From Natronolimnobius sp. AArcel1 (GTDB lineage Archaea; Halobacteriota; Halobacteria; Halobacteriales; Natrialbaceae): a stretch of 64,000 nt of DNA. The notes beneath the pieces are model-generated. The model searched no databases. It was given only the letters and a program-made list of their open reading frames with translations, and had not been told where the DNA came from. The translations under genes and the position numbers were made by a program. The stretch spans positions 558,001 to 622,000 of the forward strand of contig NZ_JAAKXY010000002.1 of assembly GCF_011043775.1 (NCBI RefSeq). Direction: 5' to 3'. Below are positions 44,449 through 53,135 of the stretch, one piece after another (positions within the stretch are counted from its first letter, which is position 1; every line of letters begins with the position of its first letter).

Positions 44449-44551
44449 GGGCACGTAGCTCAGTCCGGAAAGAGCGTCGGACTTCTATCCTCGCCGCGTC
44501 TGCGGTGGGGGAAGACATCCGACGGTCGTGGGTTCAAATCCCATCGTGCCC
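44449..44551 (+). tRNA. tRNA-Arg(TCT) with 29-nt intron
   Basis: Acceptor arms GGGCACG (44449-44455) and CGTGCCC (44545-44551) pair fully. D arm GCTC/GAGC, anticodon stem TCGGA/TCCGA, T arm GTGGG-TTCAAAT-CCCAT. Anticodon TCT at 44484-44486 reads AGA. The loop is split after position 37 by an intron at 44488-44516, the canonical archaeal site; the mature length is 74 nt. The flanking sequences can form a splicing bulge-helix-bulge, not fully verified. Confidence 0.93.
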
Positions 44552-44649
44552 GTGAAGCCGCCGAGTACTACGAGGCGTGCTGAACCGCAGCACGCAGAGG
44601 ATTTGAATCAGGGAGCAGCTTGCTGCGACCGTGGTTCAAATCCCATCGT
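44531..44649. repeat. Duplicated tRNA 3' segment (att-like)
   Basis: GGTTCAAATCCCATCGT at 44531-44547 inside tRNA-Arg recurs at 44633-44649. A partial T-arm copy like this is the usual footprint of tRNA-targeted integration. It marks the left side of the AT-richer island. Confidence 0.65.
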
Positions 44650-44870
44650 ACTCTTGATTTTTGACGAGTAGGATAACTCGAGCAGTTCTGCGTTGGCGGG
44701 GTGTTCTCACTGGTGAAGGGTCGTGGTCTCGAGAAGGCCTGCCAGGTTTACAGGAATCCGACCCGTCTCTGTATACCATCTCTCCAGTTGAAGCACATGA
44801 AATAAGAGTGTAGATTCGACCCTCTAATCAGTCAAAGGTTATTTATCATATCCCTATAGATTTCGATTAG
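44552..44870. other. Intergenic: att-like scar and hairpins
   Basis: Besides the tRNA fragment there is a perfect hairpin at 44575-44595 (8-bp stem GCGTGCTG/CAGCACGC, 5-nt loop) and an inverted copy of the T-arm (GGATTTGAA at 44609-44617). From about 44700 base composition shifts to AT-rich. No gene. Confidence 0.5.
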
Positions 44871-45902
44871 ATGAGTACAGAAAGGCTGGATGAGGAATTC
44901 GAGTATGAGGGTCGACTCGTATTTAACGGAATCTACTCTACGACAATCCTCGATTCTGGCTTTGAATTCGATGAAATCGTCAGCAAAGAACTGACCGACT
45001 TCTCAGAAGGGAATATCGAATCTACAGGTCGTGGGTATCGGTCAATTCCATTTCAGAAAATGGTGTCAAGCGAACCGAGAGTTGGCGATCAGATTGAAGA
45101 TTTTCTTGAGAAGATCAACGCACTTCAGTACCGCGAAGAGATATGGGAATATCATGAGGTAGAGGTGGATGGCGAAGTGGAAGAAGCACCGGTCAAAACC
45201 GGTGAATCCTCCTTCGATGCATTCTGGGCTAAGCCTAACTATCTCTTTGTCCGGGGGAAAAAGACAGAAGCGGATCAAGCAGGTGAACTACTTTCAGGAA
45301 CTCTGAAAGAGTATCTCGACATTAGGGAAATAGAGTTTTCTCCAGACTTTCTTCTCTGGCTCTTTTCAAAAGAGAAAAATAGCGAAGTGCTCCCCGGTCC
45401 ACTATCGGTCAACATGTTGACTGATGCACGTGTGGAGAGCGACGAACCTGACTTATTCGGCCAACAAGGTCAGGTTGCGGATTCGATCGATGTGACAAAA
45501 TCGACCCCGGTTCTGATGGGCGTCTTACGGCAGATGGGCATAATCCAGTTGGAGGGCGTTTTCAGCATTTCGGGGGTTTTCCTCCGAGTGCGAATTTCAT
45601 CGGAGGGGCGTATACACGTTCTCGCAGACCACGCAATAAAAGGATCACCCGATATCGAACGCATGGCAGTCTCCATTGCTTTTCTCAAAGAGTTCATTGA
45701 CCTTTTTGATCAATGGCAACGCATGGAGAGTGAGCGAAAATACCCTCCTGAACAGTTCTTTGAGGATATCTACAAGGAGTGCAAACGGCAGGGCGTTGAG
45801 ATTCAGTTCTCTATTGATGACGTAATCCGTGAGTACAGACAGAAAGGTGGCCCTGAGGAGTATAATCAGTATCAATCAGGGATTGACGAATTCTCAGACT
45901 AA
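44871..45902 (+). CDS. Island protein A, unrecognised
   Basis: 343 residues, not recognised. Soluble, acidic, mixed alpha/beta with no signal peptide or membrane segment. Segments of note: FWAKPNYLFVRGKKTEADQA and FSISGVFLRVRISSEGRIHV, which look like beta hairpins. Codon use is AT-richer than in flanking genes (many AGA, ATA, GAA), implying transfer. First gene of a three-gene cassette; 59 bp separate it from the next. Confidence 0.7.
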   Translation: MSTERLDEEFEYEGRLVFNGIYSTTILDSGFEFDEIVSKELTDFSEGNIESTGRGYRSIPFQKMVSSEPRVGDQIEDFLEKINALQYREEIWEYHEVEVDGEVEEAPVKTGESSFDAFWAKPNYLFVRGKKTEADQAGELLSGTLKEYLDIREIEFSPDFLLWLFSKEKNSEVLPGPLSVNMLTDARVESDEPDLFGQQGQVADSIDVTKSTPVLMGVLRQMGIIQLEGVFSISGVFLRVRISSEGRIHVLADHAIKGSPDIERMAVSIAFLKEFIDLFDQWQRMESERKYPPEQFFEDIYKECKRQGVEIQFSIDDVIREYRQKGGPEEYNQYQSGIDEFSD

Positions 45903-45961
45903 CCATAGTCTGAAGCAGGACCCGGAAGACTTTCACACTAAAGAACGAAAGCAGAATAACG

Positions 45962-46597
45962 ATGGCCGAAACCAACCTTCGCAAGGCAAGCGCCTCAACG
46001 GATCGTTTAGAGGATTCGCTACGCGGGGTTTCGAAAGGCCAAGTTTCGATCAAATCTGTAGATAGCAAGACAGTTGAGCCAATTGTCGAGCAATATCCCT
46101 TCCGCACCCAGGATATCATTCTGGGCAGATTATCTTACAAGGAAGAATCTAATTATACGTCAGGTCGGACGATCCCGGTTGACTTCCAGTTCCGGACAGG
46201 GTCGAACTTATTCCTCACTGAGGTACAAACAGATATTCCATCGCTCGACCTGGTGACCACTCAATTTACCGAAGCTACCTCGAGAGCGCTGAAGATCTAT
46301 CGAAATCTGCATGCACCAGAGGATGCACTCTGGGACTTCCTTATGATTGCTGATCGGATACTTGAGATTACAGTTCTCGATCAGGGAGAGGAAGTACGTT
46401 ATGAAGATGTTGACGGCGTTGATCGAGAAGATGTTGTGGGGGGGTATGCAATAGAAAGTGCTTCCGTTGGGTTTGTCGAGAAAGGGAACGAGATATTCGT
46501 AGAGTATCGAGGTGGGAGTATTCAGGTAGAATCGGAGTGGGAGCTGGGCCGTGAGTATATCGTGCAGACCTTTGAGCGAGAGGTTCTCTCTGAATAA
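45962..46597 (+). CDS. Island protein B, unrecognised
   Basis: 211 residues, not recognised. N-terminal helical stretch (RKASASTDRLEDSLRG), then a beta-rich region (IPVDFQFRTGSNLFLTEVQT) and a C-terminal beta part (GNEIFVEYRGGSIQVESEWE). No membrane helices. It is 11 bp upstream of the membrane-anchored third gene and likely cotranslated. AT-rich codon use like its neighbours. Confidence 0.65.
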   Translation: MAETNLRKASASTDRLEDSLRGVSKGQVSIKSVDSKTVEPIVEQYPFRTQDIILGRLSYKEESNYTSGRTIPVDFQFRTGSNLFLTEVQTDIPSLDLVTTQFTEATSRALKIYRNLHAPEDALWDFLMIADRILEITVLDQGEEVRYEDVDGVDREDVVGGYAIESASVGFVEKGNEIFVEYRGGSIQVESEWELGREYIVQTFEREVLSE

Positions 46598-46608
46598 TTC
46601 GGTGAGAG

Positions 46609-47241
46609 ATGGCAGGAACCGGCATATCTGTTTTGAGTTCGGTCCAAGCAGTCCTTCGGAGGTATATCAATCACTTCACAAATACTAATGCATATTTTAT
46701 GGTAAGTCTCGCTATCCCATTGCTCATCGGGATCTCGGGACTCCTCCCCGATCCACAGCTACAATGGATTGTCGGGGCATTTTCCCTGCCAATTCTTTTT
46801 GCAGCATTCGTTCACGCATACTGGACTGGGCGCCCATTCGGAATCCGAGTCTCTTGTACACCAACACACCTCGTCAGCGGTGAGCGCGAGCCAGATAAGC
46901 CCTCTGAGAGACGTGACAATATCTTAATACAGAATGACTCCACGAAAGTTCACGGAGTGATGGAATTAACGCAATTCAACAGTAGCTTTGACATCCGGTT
47001 TGACTCGTCATCTGAGATTGGGGTCGAATTAGAGACGAGGCCGCGACGAGAGCATTCGTACAACCCGGAGACGAATCGGTTGTCCTGTACAGATGTTTCG
47101 GACCGACAGTTCCCGATCAAGCTCGATGTCTATCCCCGGGGTAGCGTTCAAAGTGCTGGCCGATATCATTCGCTGACAATCCGGGACAGTGAGACTGGCC
47201 ATGCTCTTTCTAACTTTGAAGTCATTGACGTTCGCGCTTAG
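46609..47241 (+). CDS. Island protein C: two membrane helices plus beta-rich domain
   Basis: 210 residues. Two adjacent helices (YFMVSLAIPLLIGISGLL and LQWIVGAFSLPILFAAFVHA) form a hairpin anchor, followed by about 130 residues with regular beta-strand pattern (GIRVSCTPTHLVSG, DIRFDSSSEIGVELE, FPIKLDVYPRG, YHSLTIRDSETGHA). This two-helix plus beta layout is seen in membrane effectors of several immune systems, but no sensor or cyclase is here. GGTGAG lies just before the ATG as a possible ribosome-binding site. Confidence 0.65.
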   Translation: MAGTGISVLSSVQAVLRRYINHFTNTNAYFMVSLAIPLLIGISGLLPDPQLQWIVGAFSLPILFAAFVHAYWTGRPFGIRVSCTPTHLVSGEREPDKPSERRDNILIQNDSTKVHGVMELTQFNSSFDIRFDSSSEIGVELETRPRREHSYNPETNRLSCTDVSDRQFPIKLDVYPRGSVQSAGRYHSLTIRDSETGHALSNFEVIDVRA

Positions 47242-47501
47242 CGAAATCTCACTTAAATTGTCATTGTAAACAGCACCAACGGGTGCTTTGTTGGGACTAA
47301 AATTGTGGCTGAGGTCAAAGGACTAGATCAACCTCCCGTCTCTACACGATTGCCAAGGCGACAACAGCGAAAAGTAACAGCATCCCATTCCAACCACTGT
47401 GTGAGAATATCTAGTTAATGCTCACGAAATGCCGTGGATCCTATGGAGATTCAAGTAGGATAGCCACACTAATTGACAGTATGTAATAACAGGGTAAATG
47501 A

Positions 47502-48407
47502 CTAATGAATCGGCTCATGTTTGTCTGTATCTGATCTTCTTACATCATCAGAAGTGAGGTCATCAGGCCCCATAGAATCTACCGCTTCGCATACAGTATT
47601 ATAAAACCAATCATCTGCCTGAGGGGCCACACGAATTTGATTAATAACATCGGTTGCTCTGATCTCTATATGCTTTGTCGGGTCCTCTGGCGTTTTACAA
47701 GCGTTAACTACACCTGTTTCACCATTGATGTACGTTAATAAGGGAAATTTCTTCCTTTTCGTTTCTCCTTCTTTTTCATAAACAATGTTATAATCAACAG
47801 ACTCAAATTCTTCCTCAGAAATTATATCAAGGTCACAATAGATTATTCTGAGTTCATTTTCGTGTGAAAAACTCCTTCTCTTTATAAATAATGGAGAAAC
47901 CAGCTCTGATGAAGCCTCGTCAGCAAAATCTTCTAATTTATCTCGCTCATCATTGCTTAGCTCTTCAAAATCTGAATAGAAATTTAGATATTCTACTGGG
48001 CGTGAAAAAAGATCTCGGTCGTCTTTCTCAAAACCAGTCACCAATGAACTAGGATCACTGACAATGGCAATCCCTCTATCACCATAGTGCTCCCACATTG
48101 ATGCAGATTCTTTGTCATTTCTATGCCAGCAATTACCATAGGACGATTTACCAATAAATTCAGTAAGAGAAGACAGAATTTCGGTTATATCGTCATCCCA
48201 TTCATCTGAATCTTCGTATTCATTTTCTCGCAATTGAACGTAGGCGTTTGGAACGGTACCTTCATATGGATCATCAAAATTTGAAATACGTCGAAATAAC
48301 AATTTTTCAGTCCTTAAAATATCCAAGAAGTGATCAAACCCTACATATCTCCAAAGGTCTTCGTCACAACTTGTAATATAGTACTTTTCATCATCTGTTA
48401 TTGGCAT
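47502..48407 (-). CDS. DUF2971 family protein
   Basis: 301 residues. WRYVGFDHFLDILRTEKLLF, then CWHRNDKESASMWEHYGDRG and GIAIVSDPSSLVTGF are the hallmarks of DUF2971, as is RRSFSHENELRIIY. Members are scattered among mobile islands and some defence loci; biochemical activity unknown. Strongly AT-rich codon use, unlike the core genes. It lies convergent with the A-B-C cassette. Confidence 0.85.
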   Translation of the reverse strand: MPITDDEKYYITSCDEDLWRYVGFDHFLDILRTEKLLFRRISNFDDPYEGTVPNAYVQLRENEYEDSDEWDDDITEILSSLTEFIGKSSYGNCWHRNDKESASMWEHYGDRGIAIVSDPSSLVTGFEKDDRDLFSRPVEYLNFYSDFEELSNDERDKLEDFADEASSELVSPLFIKRRSFSHENELRIIYCDLDIISEEEFESVDYNIVYEKEGETKRKKFPLLTYINGETGVVNACKTPEDPTKHIEIRATDVINQIRVAPQADDWFYNTVCEAVDSMGPDDLTSDDVRRSDTDKHEPIH

Positions 48408-48788
48408 GCTCTATTTGCGTTTGCTAAGGTCTAAAAACCGGTGGTGCTTCGATTCTTTTCTTCCCCATTATAGATCCAAAGGGTTACACGTCGGATAAAA
48501 CACGGTTCTCGAATATGCACATGAGACGACGGTACCTTGTGCGCATCTTGGTTGCTAGTCAGGTTTCCGATCCACCGAATTGTCCAGTAGAGTGATAGAA
48601 GAACTATGTTTTGGGCAGAATAGGCTGGTTTAGCGAGTCGAAAAACAAGATTTTGCTGGTCGTGTGTTCCAATGATGTAGATTTGAACTGGAGGTGACTA
48701 CGCCTGCCGAGAAAGCGCACTCGAGCGAGCAACCATACTAGAACTGCAACAGACGAGTGTACTGTTCCCTCCCACCCACGAACAGTAG

Positions 48789-48795
48789 TTATAAG
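48789..48795 (+). promoter_or_regulatory. TATA box of the RNA candidate
   Basis: TTATAAG, 25-31 bp before the 5' strand of the closing stem at 48820. This is the expected archaeal distance from TATA box to transcription start. Confidence 0.6.
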
Positions 48796-48819
48796 TCACA
48801 ACACGACAATAAACCAACC

Positions 48820-48899
48820 GGAAGCCAAACCGGGCATGAGTGAAATGCCCCGGGTGGAACCAGCACCCGAGACGGCTTCCAAAACCCTCCTGGGGTTTT
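48820..48899 (+). ncRNA. Candidate structured RNA with three-way junction and terminator-like hairpin
   Basis: GGAAGCC (48820-48826) pairs with GGCTTCC (48874-48880), a perfect 7-bp closing stem. Inside are two hairpins: GGGCAT/ATGCCC (48832-48837 with 48845-48850, loop GAGTGAA) and CGGGTG/CACCCG (48851-48856 with 48864-48869, loop GAACCAG). Directly after the closing stem, AAAACCC/GGGTTTT (48881-48887 with 48893-48899) makes a hairpin with 5-nt loop. A TATA box stands 25 bp upstream. No known RNA family was recognised. The fold is symmetrical enough that the opposite strand could also pair, but the promoter favours this one. Confidence 0.6.
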
Positions 48900-48999
48900 G
48901 CAAGCATGATTCCGTTCATTCTACCGGGACATAAACATCCCGCACGACAGTCGAATCGCTCCCCTCGAGAGCACCATCCACACCCGGCGGCAACAGCCG

Positions 49000-49311
49000 A
49001 TGGCCGCTGATCGCGATGGGAAACCGGACTGTGGCACAGATGCAGACGCCGACGGCGGAACAGACTCGGACGCCGACGCCGGTGAGAGAACTAACTCGAG
49101 ACCCGACACAGACGACCCCGACACGGACACCAACCCAGACTCGAGTTCGTCCCAACCGCTCTCGAGGACGCCCTCGAGTCGCCCGTGCCCGGCCTGTGAC
49201 GCCCGCATTGTGGGCGTGACGGTCCTCGGCCCGACGACGGCGTTCGCCCGCCCCTGTGGCTGTCGGGTGTCACCGGAGGTGTTGCACCAGCTCGACGCTG
49301 ACGGCAACTGA
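49000..49311 (+). CDS. Zinc-finger-like small protein
   Basis: 103 residues. The first 55 are Asp/Thr-rich low complexity; the C-terminal part CPACDARIVGVTVLGPTTAF followed by RPCGCRV has two cysteine pairs (CPAC and CGC) for one zinc. Similar small zinc proteins occur throughout haloarchaea; role unknown. Confidence 0.75.
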   Translation: MAADRDGKPDCGTDADADGGTDSDADAGERTNSRPDTDDPDTDTNPDSSSSQPLSRTPSSRPCPACDARIVGVTVLGPTTAFARPCGCRVSPEVLHQLDADGN

Positions 49312-49405
49312 ACCCCCACTCACATCCGGGGCTGCACCGCACTCGAGTCCGCCACACACTGCCCCGGAACCCTTTTACAGCAGACAGCCGTATCCGTGTC
49401 CAACG

Positions 49406-49834
49406 ATGGGACTGGGTTCGGATATGTACCGACAGCAGATCCTCGACCACTACAAAAACCCGCGTAACTACGGGCAACTCGAGGAGCCGACGTTTACCCA
49501 CATCGGCGAGAATCCAATGTGTGGCGACGAGATCCGCATGGATGTCAAACTCGCCGACGAGGACGACGGCGACCAGACAATCGAGCGCGTCGCCTTCTCC
49601 GGCGACGGCTGTGCGATCAGCCAGGCCTCCGCGAGCATGCTCTCGACGAAACTTCAAGGGAAAACGCTCGAGGAACTGCTCGAGATGGACCGCGACGATA
49701 TCATCGACATGCTTGGCGTCGATATCTCCCCGATGCGAGTCAAGTGTGCGGTGCTCGCCGAGAAGGTCGCCCAAGACGGCGCAGAGATCTATCAGGGCGA
49801 ACTTGACGTGGAGAAGACGACGACGGAGGATTGA
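49406..49834 (+). CDS. Iron-sulfur scaffold protein SufU/NifU N-terminal type
   Basis: 142 residues. Assembles iron-sulfur clusters or moves sulfur from cysteine desulfurase. Three conserved cysteines are present: GENPMCGDE, SGDGCAIS and RVKCAVLA. YRQQILDHYKNPRNYGQLEE is the typical start, and the zinc-type SufU spacing fits. The ATG at 49406 begins near the conserved region. No other suf genes are adjacent. Confidence 0.92.
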   Translation: MGLGSDMYRQQILDHYKNPRNYGQLEEPTFTHIGENPMCGDEIRMDVKLADEDDGDQTIERVAFSGDGCAISQASASMLSTKLQGKTLEELLEMDRDDIIDMLGVDISPMRVKCAVLAEKVAQDGAEIYQGELDVEKTTTED

Positions 49835-49849
49835 GGGCGGCCGTTCGGT

Positions 49850-50263
49850 CTATTTCTGGTGGACAACAGCATCGATTTCGTCGAGGCCATCGAAATCTGC
49901 ATCGCCTGTCTGGATCGTTGAACAGTCTTTCTGCAGTGCCGTGGCAATATGAATTGCGTCTGCGTACGAGAGTTCGCGTTCTCGTCGACTGTAGTACTTT
50001 GATCGGATGTTTGACGCCTGCAGCGCAATATCACTTGAGACGGGTATGACGCGGATCGCTGCTGAATCCTCTATCGAACTGGTTACAAAATCGGCCGTCT
50101 CCTGGTCGAGTTCTCGTCGTATAATATAGTCAATCTCAGTAAGCGCAATTGTCGACGTGACGCCACCGTCATCGTGTGCTGCCTCGAGAACGGTTTTTGC
50201 AGCGTCGTCAACTGCACCACCGAGTACATACTCGATCCACACCCACGAGTCGAGATACTGCAT
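49850..50263 (-). CDS. vapC: VapC-type PIN ribonuclease toxin
   Basis: 137 residues. MQYLDSWVWIEYVLGG (first Asp), TEIDY (Glu) and the acidic LSYADAIHIATAL and QTGDADFDGL form the four acidic sites of PIN nucleases. Its ATG overlaps the upstream antitoxin stop by one base (TAATG). Likely cleaves tRNA or rRNA, by family. Confidence 0.9.
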   Translation of the reverse strand: MQYLDSWVWIEYVLGGAVDDAAKTVLEAAHDDGGVTSTIALTEIDYIIRRELDQETADFVTSSIEDSAAIRVIPVSSDIALQASNIRSKYYSRRERELSYADAIHIATALQKDCSTIQTGDADFDGLDEIDAVVHQK

Positions 50264-50505
50264 TAGGACCACTCGTCACGCTCTGCATCGAGTAACTCAG
50301 CTGCGTCTAACTCGAGCGACGAGCCACGCTTGCGAGCCGCCTCGAGGCGCTCTTGGGGGTCGGATGGAACCCGAACAAGTCGCACACTTCCGTCTGCATC
50401 AAACCGAAAGAGAACGGTTTCGCCCTCCTCGAGACCCATCTGGTCTCTCACATCTTTTGGTATTGTTATCTGTCCACGAGATGTAACTGTTGCTTCGTGT
50501 GACAT
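50263..50505 (-). CDS. vapB: VapB-type antitoxin, AbrB/SpoVT fold
   Basis: 80 residues. TVTSRGQITIPKDVRDQMGL and EGETVLFRFDADGSVRLVRV are the swapped-hairpin AbrB DNA-binding domain; the C-terminal acidic helix (SSLELDAAELLDAERDEWS) would wrap the toxin. One-base overlap with vapC. Confidence 0.92.
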   Translation of the reverse strand: MSHEATVTSRGQITIPKDVRDQMGLEEGETVLFRFDADGSVRLVRVPSDPQERLEAARKRGSSLELDAAELLDAERDEWS

Positions 50506-50575
50506 TGGTTCCTTACATCTCGCTACGAAGTAAGTGGCAAAAAGTATTCGGCTTACAAAGCCACGTTTCGGACGG

Positions 50576-51607
50576 TTACTCCGGCATCAGTCCGCCGTCC
50601 TGAACACGCATGACTGCCTCGCCGTCGGCGAGGTTCGGTGCGTCGACGAGGCGGACGATCCGCTTGTCGCCTTTGGACTTGCGGAGGTACATCCGGAACG
50701 TCGATTTGTGGCCGAGGATGTTCCCCCCGATTGGCTGCGTTGGGTCGCCGAAGTACGAGTCAGGATTCGACGCGACCTGGTTCGTCACGATAACGGCGGC
50801 GTTGTAGAGGTTGCCGACCTTATCGAGGTCGTGCAGGTGTTTGTTGAGCTTCTGCTGTCGGTCCGCGAGTTGGCCACGGCCGACGTACTCGGCGCGGAAG
50901 TGAGCGGTCAGCGAGTCGACCGCGAGCAGGCGAACTGGATACTCGCTTTCTTCGTGCTCGCTTGCCAGTTCCTGTGCCTTCTCGGCGAGCAACATCTGGT
51001 GGTTGGAGTTGAACGCCTTCGCGACGTGGATCTTGTCGAGGATGTCGTCGATGAGTTCGTCGACGGCGGCTTCGTCTCCCGCTGAGCCCTCAATTTCGCG
51101 GTCCTCGAGCGTGGCGTTGATGACCTCATCGGAGAGTCCGCGGACCATGTCGTCGATACGCTCTGGACGGAACGTGTCCTCGCTGTCGATGAACATCGCA
51201 CAGCCGTGGAGGCCGCCGACTTCTTTCGGGAGCTGGACGTTGACCGCCATCTGATGGGTGACCTGGGACTTCCCGGACCCGAACTCACCGTAGACTTCGG
51301 TGATCGACTGGGTTTCGATGCCGCCCCCGAGCAGGTCGTCGACCTCGTCGATCTGCCAGGAGAGTTTGCCGATTTCGTTTCGTCGCTCGAGCACGGTCGA
51401 TCCGGTCTCGAAGCCGCCGACGTCGGCTGCGTCACGGGCGGCGCGGACGATATCTGCGGCGGTCGACTCGCCGACGTCGGCTGTGTTCGACAGCTCGGAG
51501 GGCGAGGCGACGGCAAGACTCTGGAACGACTCAAATCCTGCTTCCTGCAGTTTTTCTGCGGTTGCTGGGCCAACTCCGGGGAGTGTCTCGAGATCTGCGT
51601 CAGGCAT
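50576..51607 (-). CDS. radA: DNA repair and recombination protein RadA
   Basis: 343 residues, archaeal RecA/Rad51. N-terminal helix-hairpin-helix ([16 protein letters not shown], residues 9-24), Walker A GEFGSGKS at 107-114, Walker [15 protein letters not shown], and the DNA-binding L2 region before [13 protein letters not shown]. Forms filaments on single-stranded DNA and drives strand exchange. The ATG at 51605-51607 is the usual start ([13 protein letters not shown]). Confidence 0.97.
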   Translation of the reverse strand: MPDADLETLPGVGPATAEKLQEAGFESFQSLAVASPSELSNTADVGESTAADIVRAARDAADVGGFETGSTVLERRNEIGKLSWQIDEVDDLLGGGIETQSITEVYGEFGSGKSQVTHQMAVNVQLPKEVGGLHGCAMFIDSEDTFRPERIDDMVRGLSDEVINATLEDREIEGSAGDEAAVDELIDDILDKIHVAKAFNSNHQMLLAEKAQELASEHEESEYPVRLLAVDSLTAHFRAEYVGRGQLADRQQKLNKHLHDLDKVGNLYNAAVIVTNQVASNPDSYFGDPTQPIGGNILGHKSTFRMYLRKSKGDKRIVRLVDAPNLADGEAVMRVQDGGLMPE

Positions 51608-51807
51608 ACTTTTCCGTTGTGGTGGACACCCCATAAAGGCTCGTTAACAGGGGAGTGAAAGTAAAACTCGAGCTCCAGATTGGCAGATCTATCGTTTCTG
51701 AGGCCGTCTACCGGCGGACTTCTCATTGACGCTGTATGAGGAAACGCTCGCAGTACACAGCGAATCCGTGTTACAGAAGAACGTGTGGGTGATCCGCTGT
51801 CGACAGA

Positions 51808-52917
51808 TTACTGCTCCGGTGGCGTCCACGTTAGACAGTAGAGTCGCCCGTCGTCGCTGCCGACGAACAGCTGTCCGTCGCCGACGGCAGGCGTGCTCGT
51901 GATCGCACTCGAGTCGTCGGTGCCGAAGTGCCAGAGGTGCGAGCAGTCATCGGTGAGGTCGAGTCCGTAGAGCGAGCCAGTCGTGTCGCCGACACAGACG
52001 ACGTCGCCGATGACGACGGGACTCGCGTGGAGTTCGCCATCGAGTGGGACGCCTTTCTTCGCAAAGAGCCAGCCCCGGAGTTTGCGCCGGCCGAAGGTCG
52101 TATCGGTGACGTGGAGGTAGCCGTCTGCCGCGCCGATGAACGTCGATTCTTCTTCGGGGAGCACCGTCGCAGACGACGTAAACCCGTCGCGAATTTCGTA
52201 GGAAAACCACGTTCGCCCCGAGTTGGTATCAAGTGCGAGCAAAGTTCCGTCGTCGTCACCGACGTAGACGCGCCCGTCTGCGACCGTTGGGCTCGCAGTG
52301 ACGACGCCATCTGTGGGGGCCGTCCAGATGTCTTCGCCCGACTCGACCTCGAGTGCGACGACAGTCTCGTTTGCGAGGGCGGCGAACACGCGTGAGTGCT
52401 CCCACTCTCGGTCGCGGACGCGAGCGTCGGCGATAACGGGTGCAGCGACGACGGGGGCGTCGGTTTCGTGCGTCCATCGCACGTCGCCGGTCTCGGCCTC
52501 GAGAGCGGAGAGGCCGTCTGCGTGGCCGACGTAGAGCTGTCCGTCATCGAGCGTTGGCGTCGTCACCTCCGGCGCTGGTAGCGACGTTTCCCACTCGAGG
52601 TCGCCGCGGGCGGGGTCGACAGCCGTGAGCGTGTCACTGCCGCTGGTGAACACGACTTGGTCGCGGGTAACGACCGGCGTCGAATCGGTTGCAGCGATCG
52701 TTTCGTACGTCCATCGGCGGCGGCCCGTCTCGCGGTCGAACGCGTACATGTTTCCGCGGTCCGTGCCGACGAAGACGGTATCTCGGTCGAGTACCGGTGG
52801 GCCGACCGCACCGGAGAGGTCGACTGTCCAGTTGGTTTCGACTCGCTGTGGGCCGGCAAGGTCTCGACGATGGCCGGGGTGCTGTGGGCCGCCGTGGTAC
52901 TGAGTCCACCCTGTCAC
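51808..52917 (-). CDS. PQQ-binding-like beta-propeller protein
   Basis: 369 residues from a GTG start. About seven repeats with the pattern V-x-x-GDxxGxLYALD-type blades (for example DTVFVGTDRGNMYAFDRETG, RVYVGDDDGTLLALDTNSGR, GDVVCVGDTTGSLYGLDL) end in WxY/F motifs. No signal peptide; predicted cytoplasmic propeller, possibly a sensor or scaffold. The start is not certain but no upstream alternative fits better. Confidence 0.85.
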   Translation of the reverse strand: MTGWTQYHGGPQHPGHRRDLAGPQRVETNWTVDLSGAVGPPVLDRDTVFVGTDRGNMYAFDRETGRRRWTYETIAATDSTPVVTRDQVVFTSGSDTLTAVDPARGDLEWETSLPAPEVTTPTLDDGQLYVGHADGLSALEAETGDVRWTHETDAPVVAAPVIADARVRDREWEHSRVFAALANETVVALEVESGEDIWTAPTDGVVTASPTVADGRVYVGDDDGTLLALDTNSGRTWFSYEIRDGFTSSATVLPEEESTFIGAADGYLHVTDTTFGRRKLRGWLFAKKGVPLDGELHASPVVIGDVVCVGDTTGSLYGLDLTDDCSHLWHFGTDDSSAITSTPAVGDGQLFVGSDDGRLYCLTWTPPEQ

Positions 52918-53135
52918 TGCCTGGGGCTACTCAGTGAATCGGTATAATGGAATGGATACGACACGCACACGAGGCTGCTGGGGGCCAGTGTGACAACGCC
53001 ACAGAAAGGTGGGAGGCGTTGATGGTGGGTGAACGGTACGACAGGAGCGAATGGATGTATGGCGCAACGGTGTGTGTCGATGCGGTATCCTCCTGTCGCA
53101 CCTATTGGTTGCGGTGCCAGCATCAAACCACTACT

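Larger units (their letters stand above)
48408..48999. other. Intergenic region with candidate RNA gene
   Basis: No protein gene is convincing. The region contains the structured RNA candidate at 48820-48899 and its TATA box. A minus-strand frame of 73 codons over the RNA is cysteine/serine-rich and rejected. The island boundary seems to lie near here, since high GC returns from about 48900. Confidence 0.5.

Noticed and set aside
44627-44656. Second tRNA next to tRNA-Arg
   Set aside because: Only the T-arm part is duplicated; no acceptor, D or anticodon arms can be formed.
48698-48919. 73-codon minus-strand frame across the RNA candidate
   Set aside because: Cys/Ser-rich, no similarity, and it coincides with perfectly paired RNA stems.
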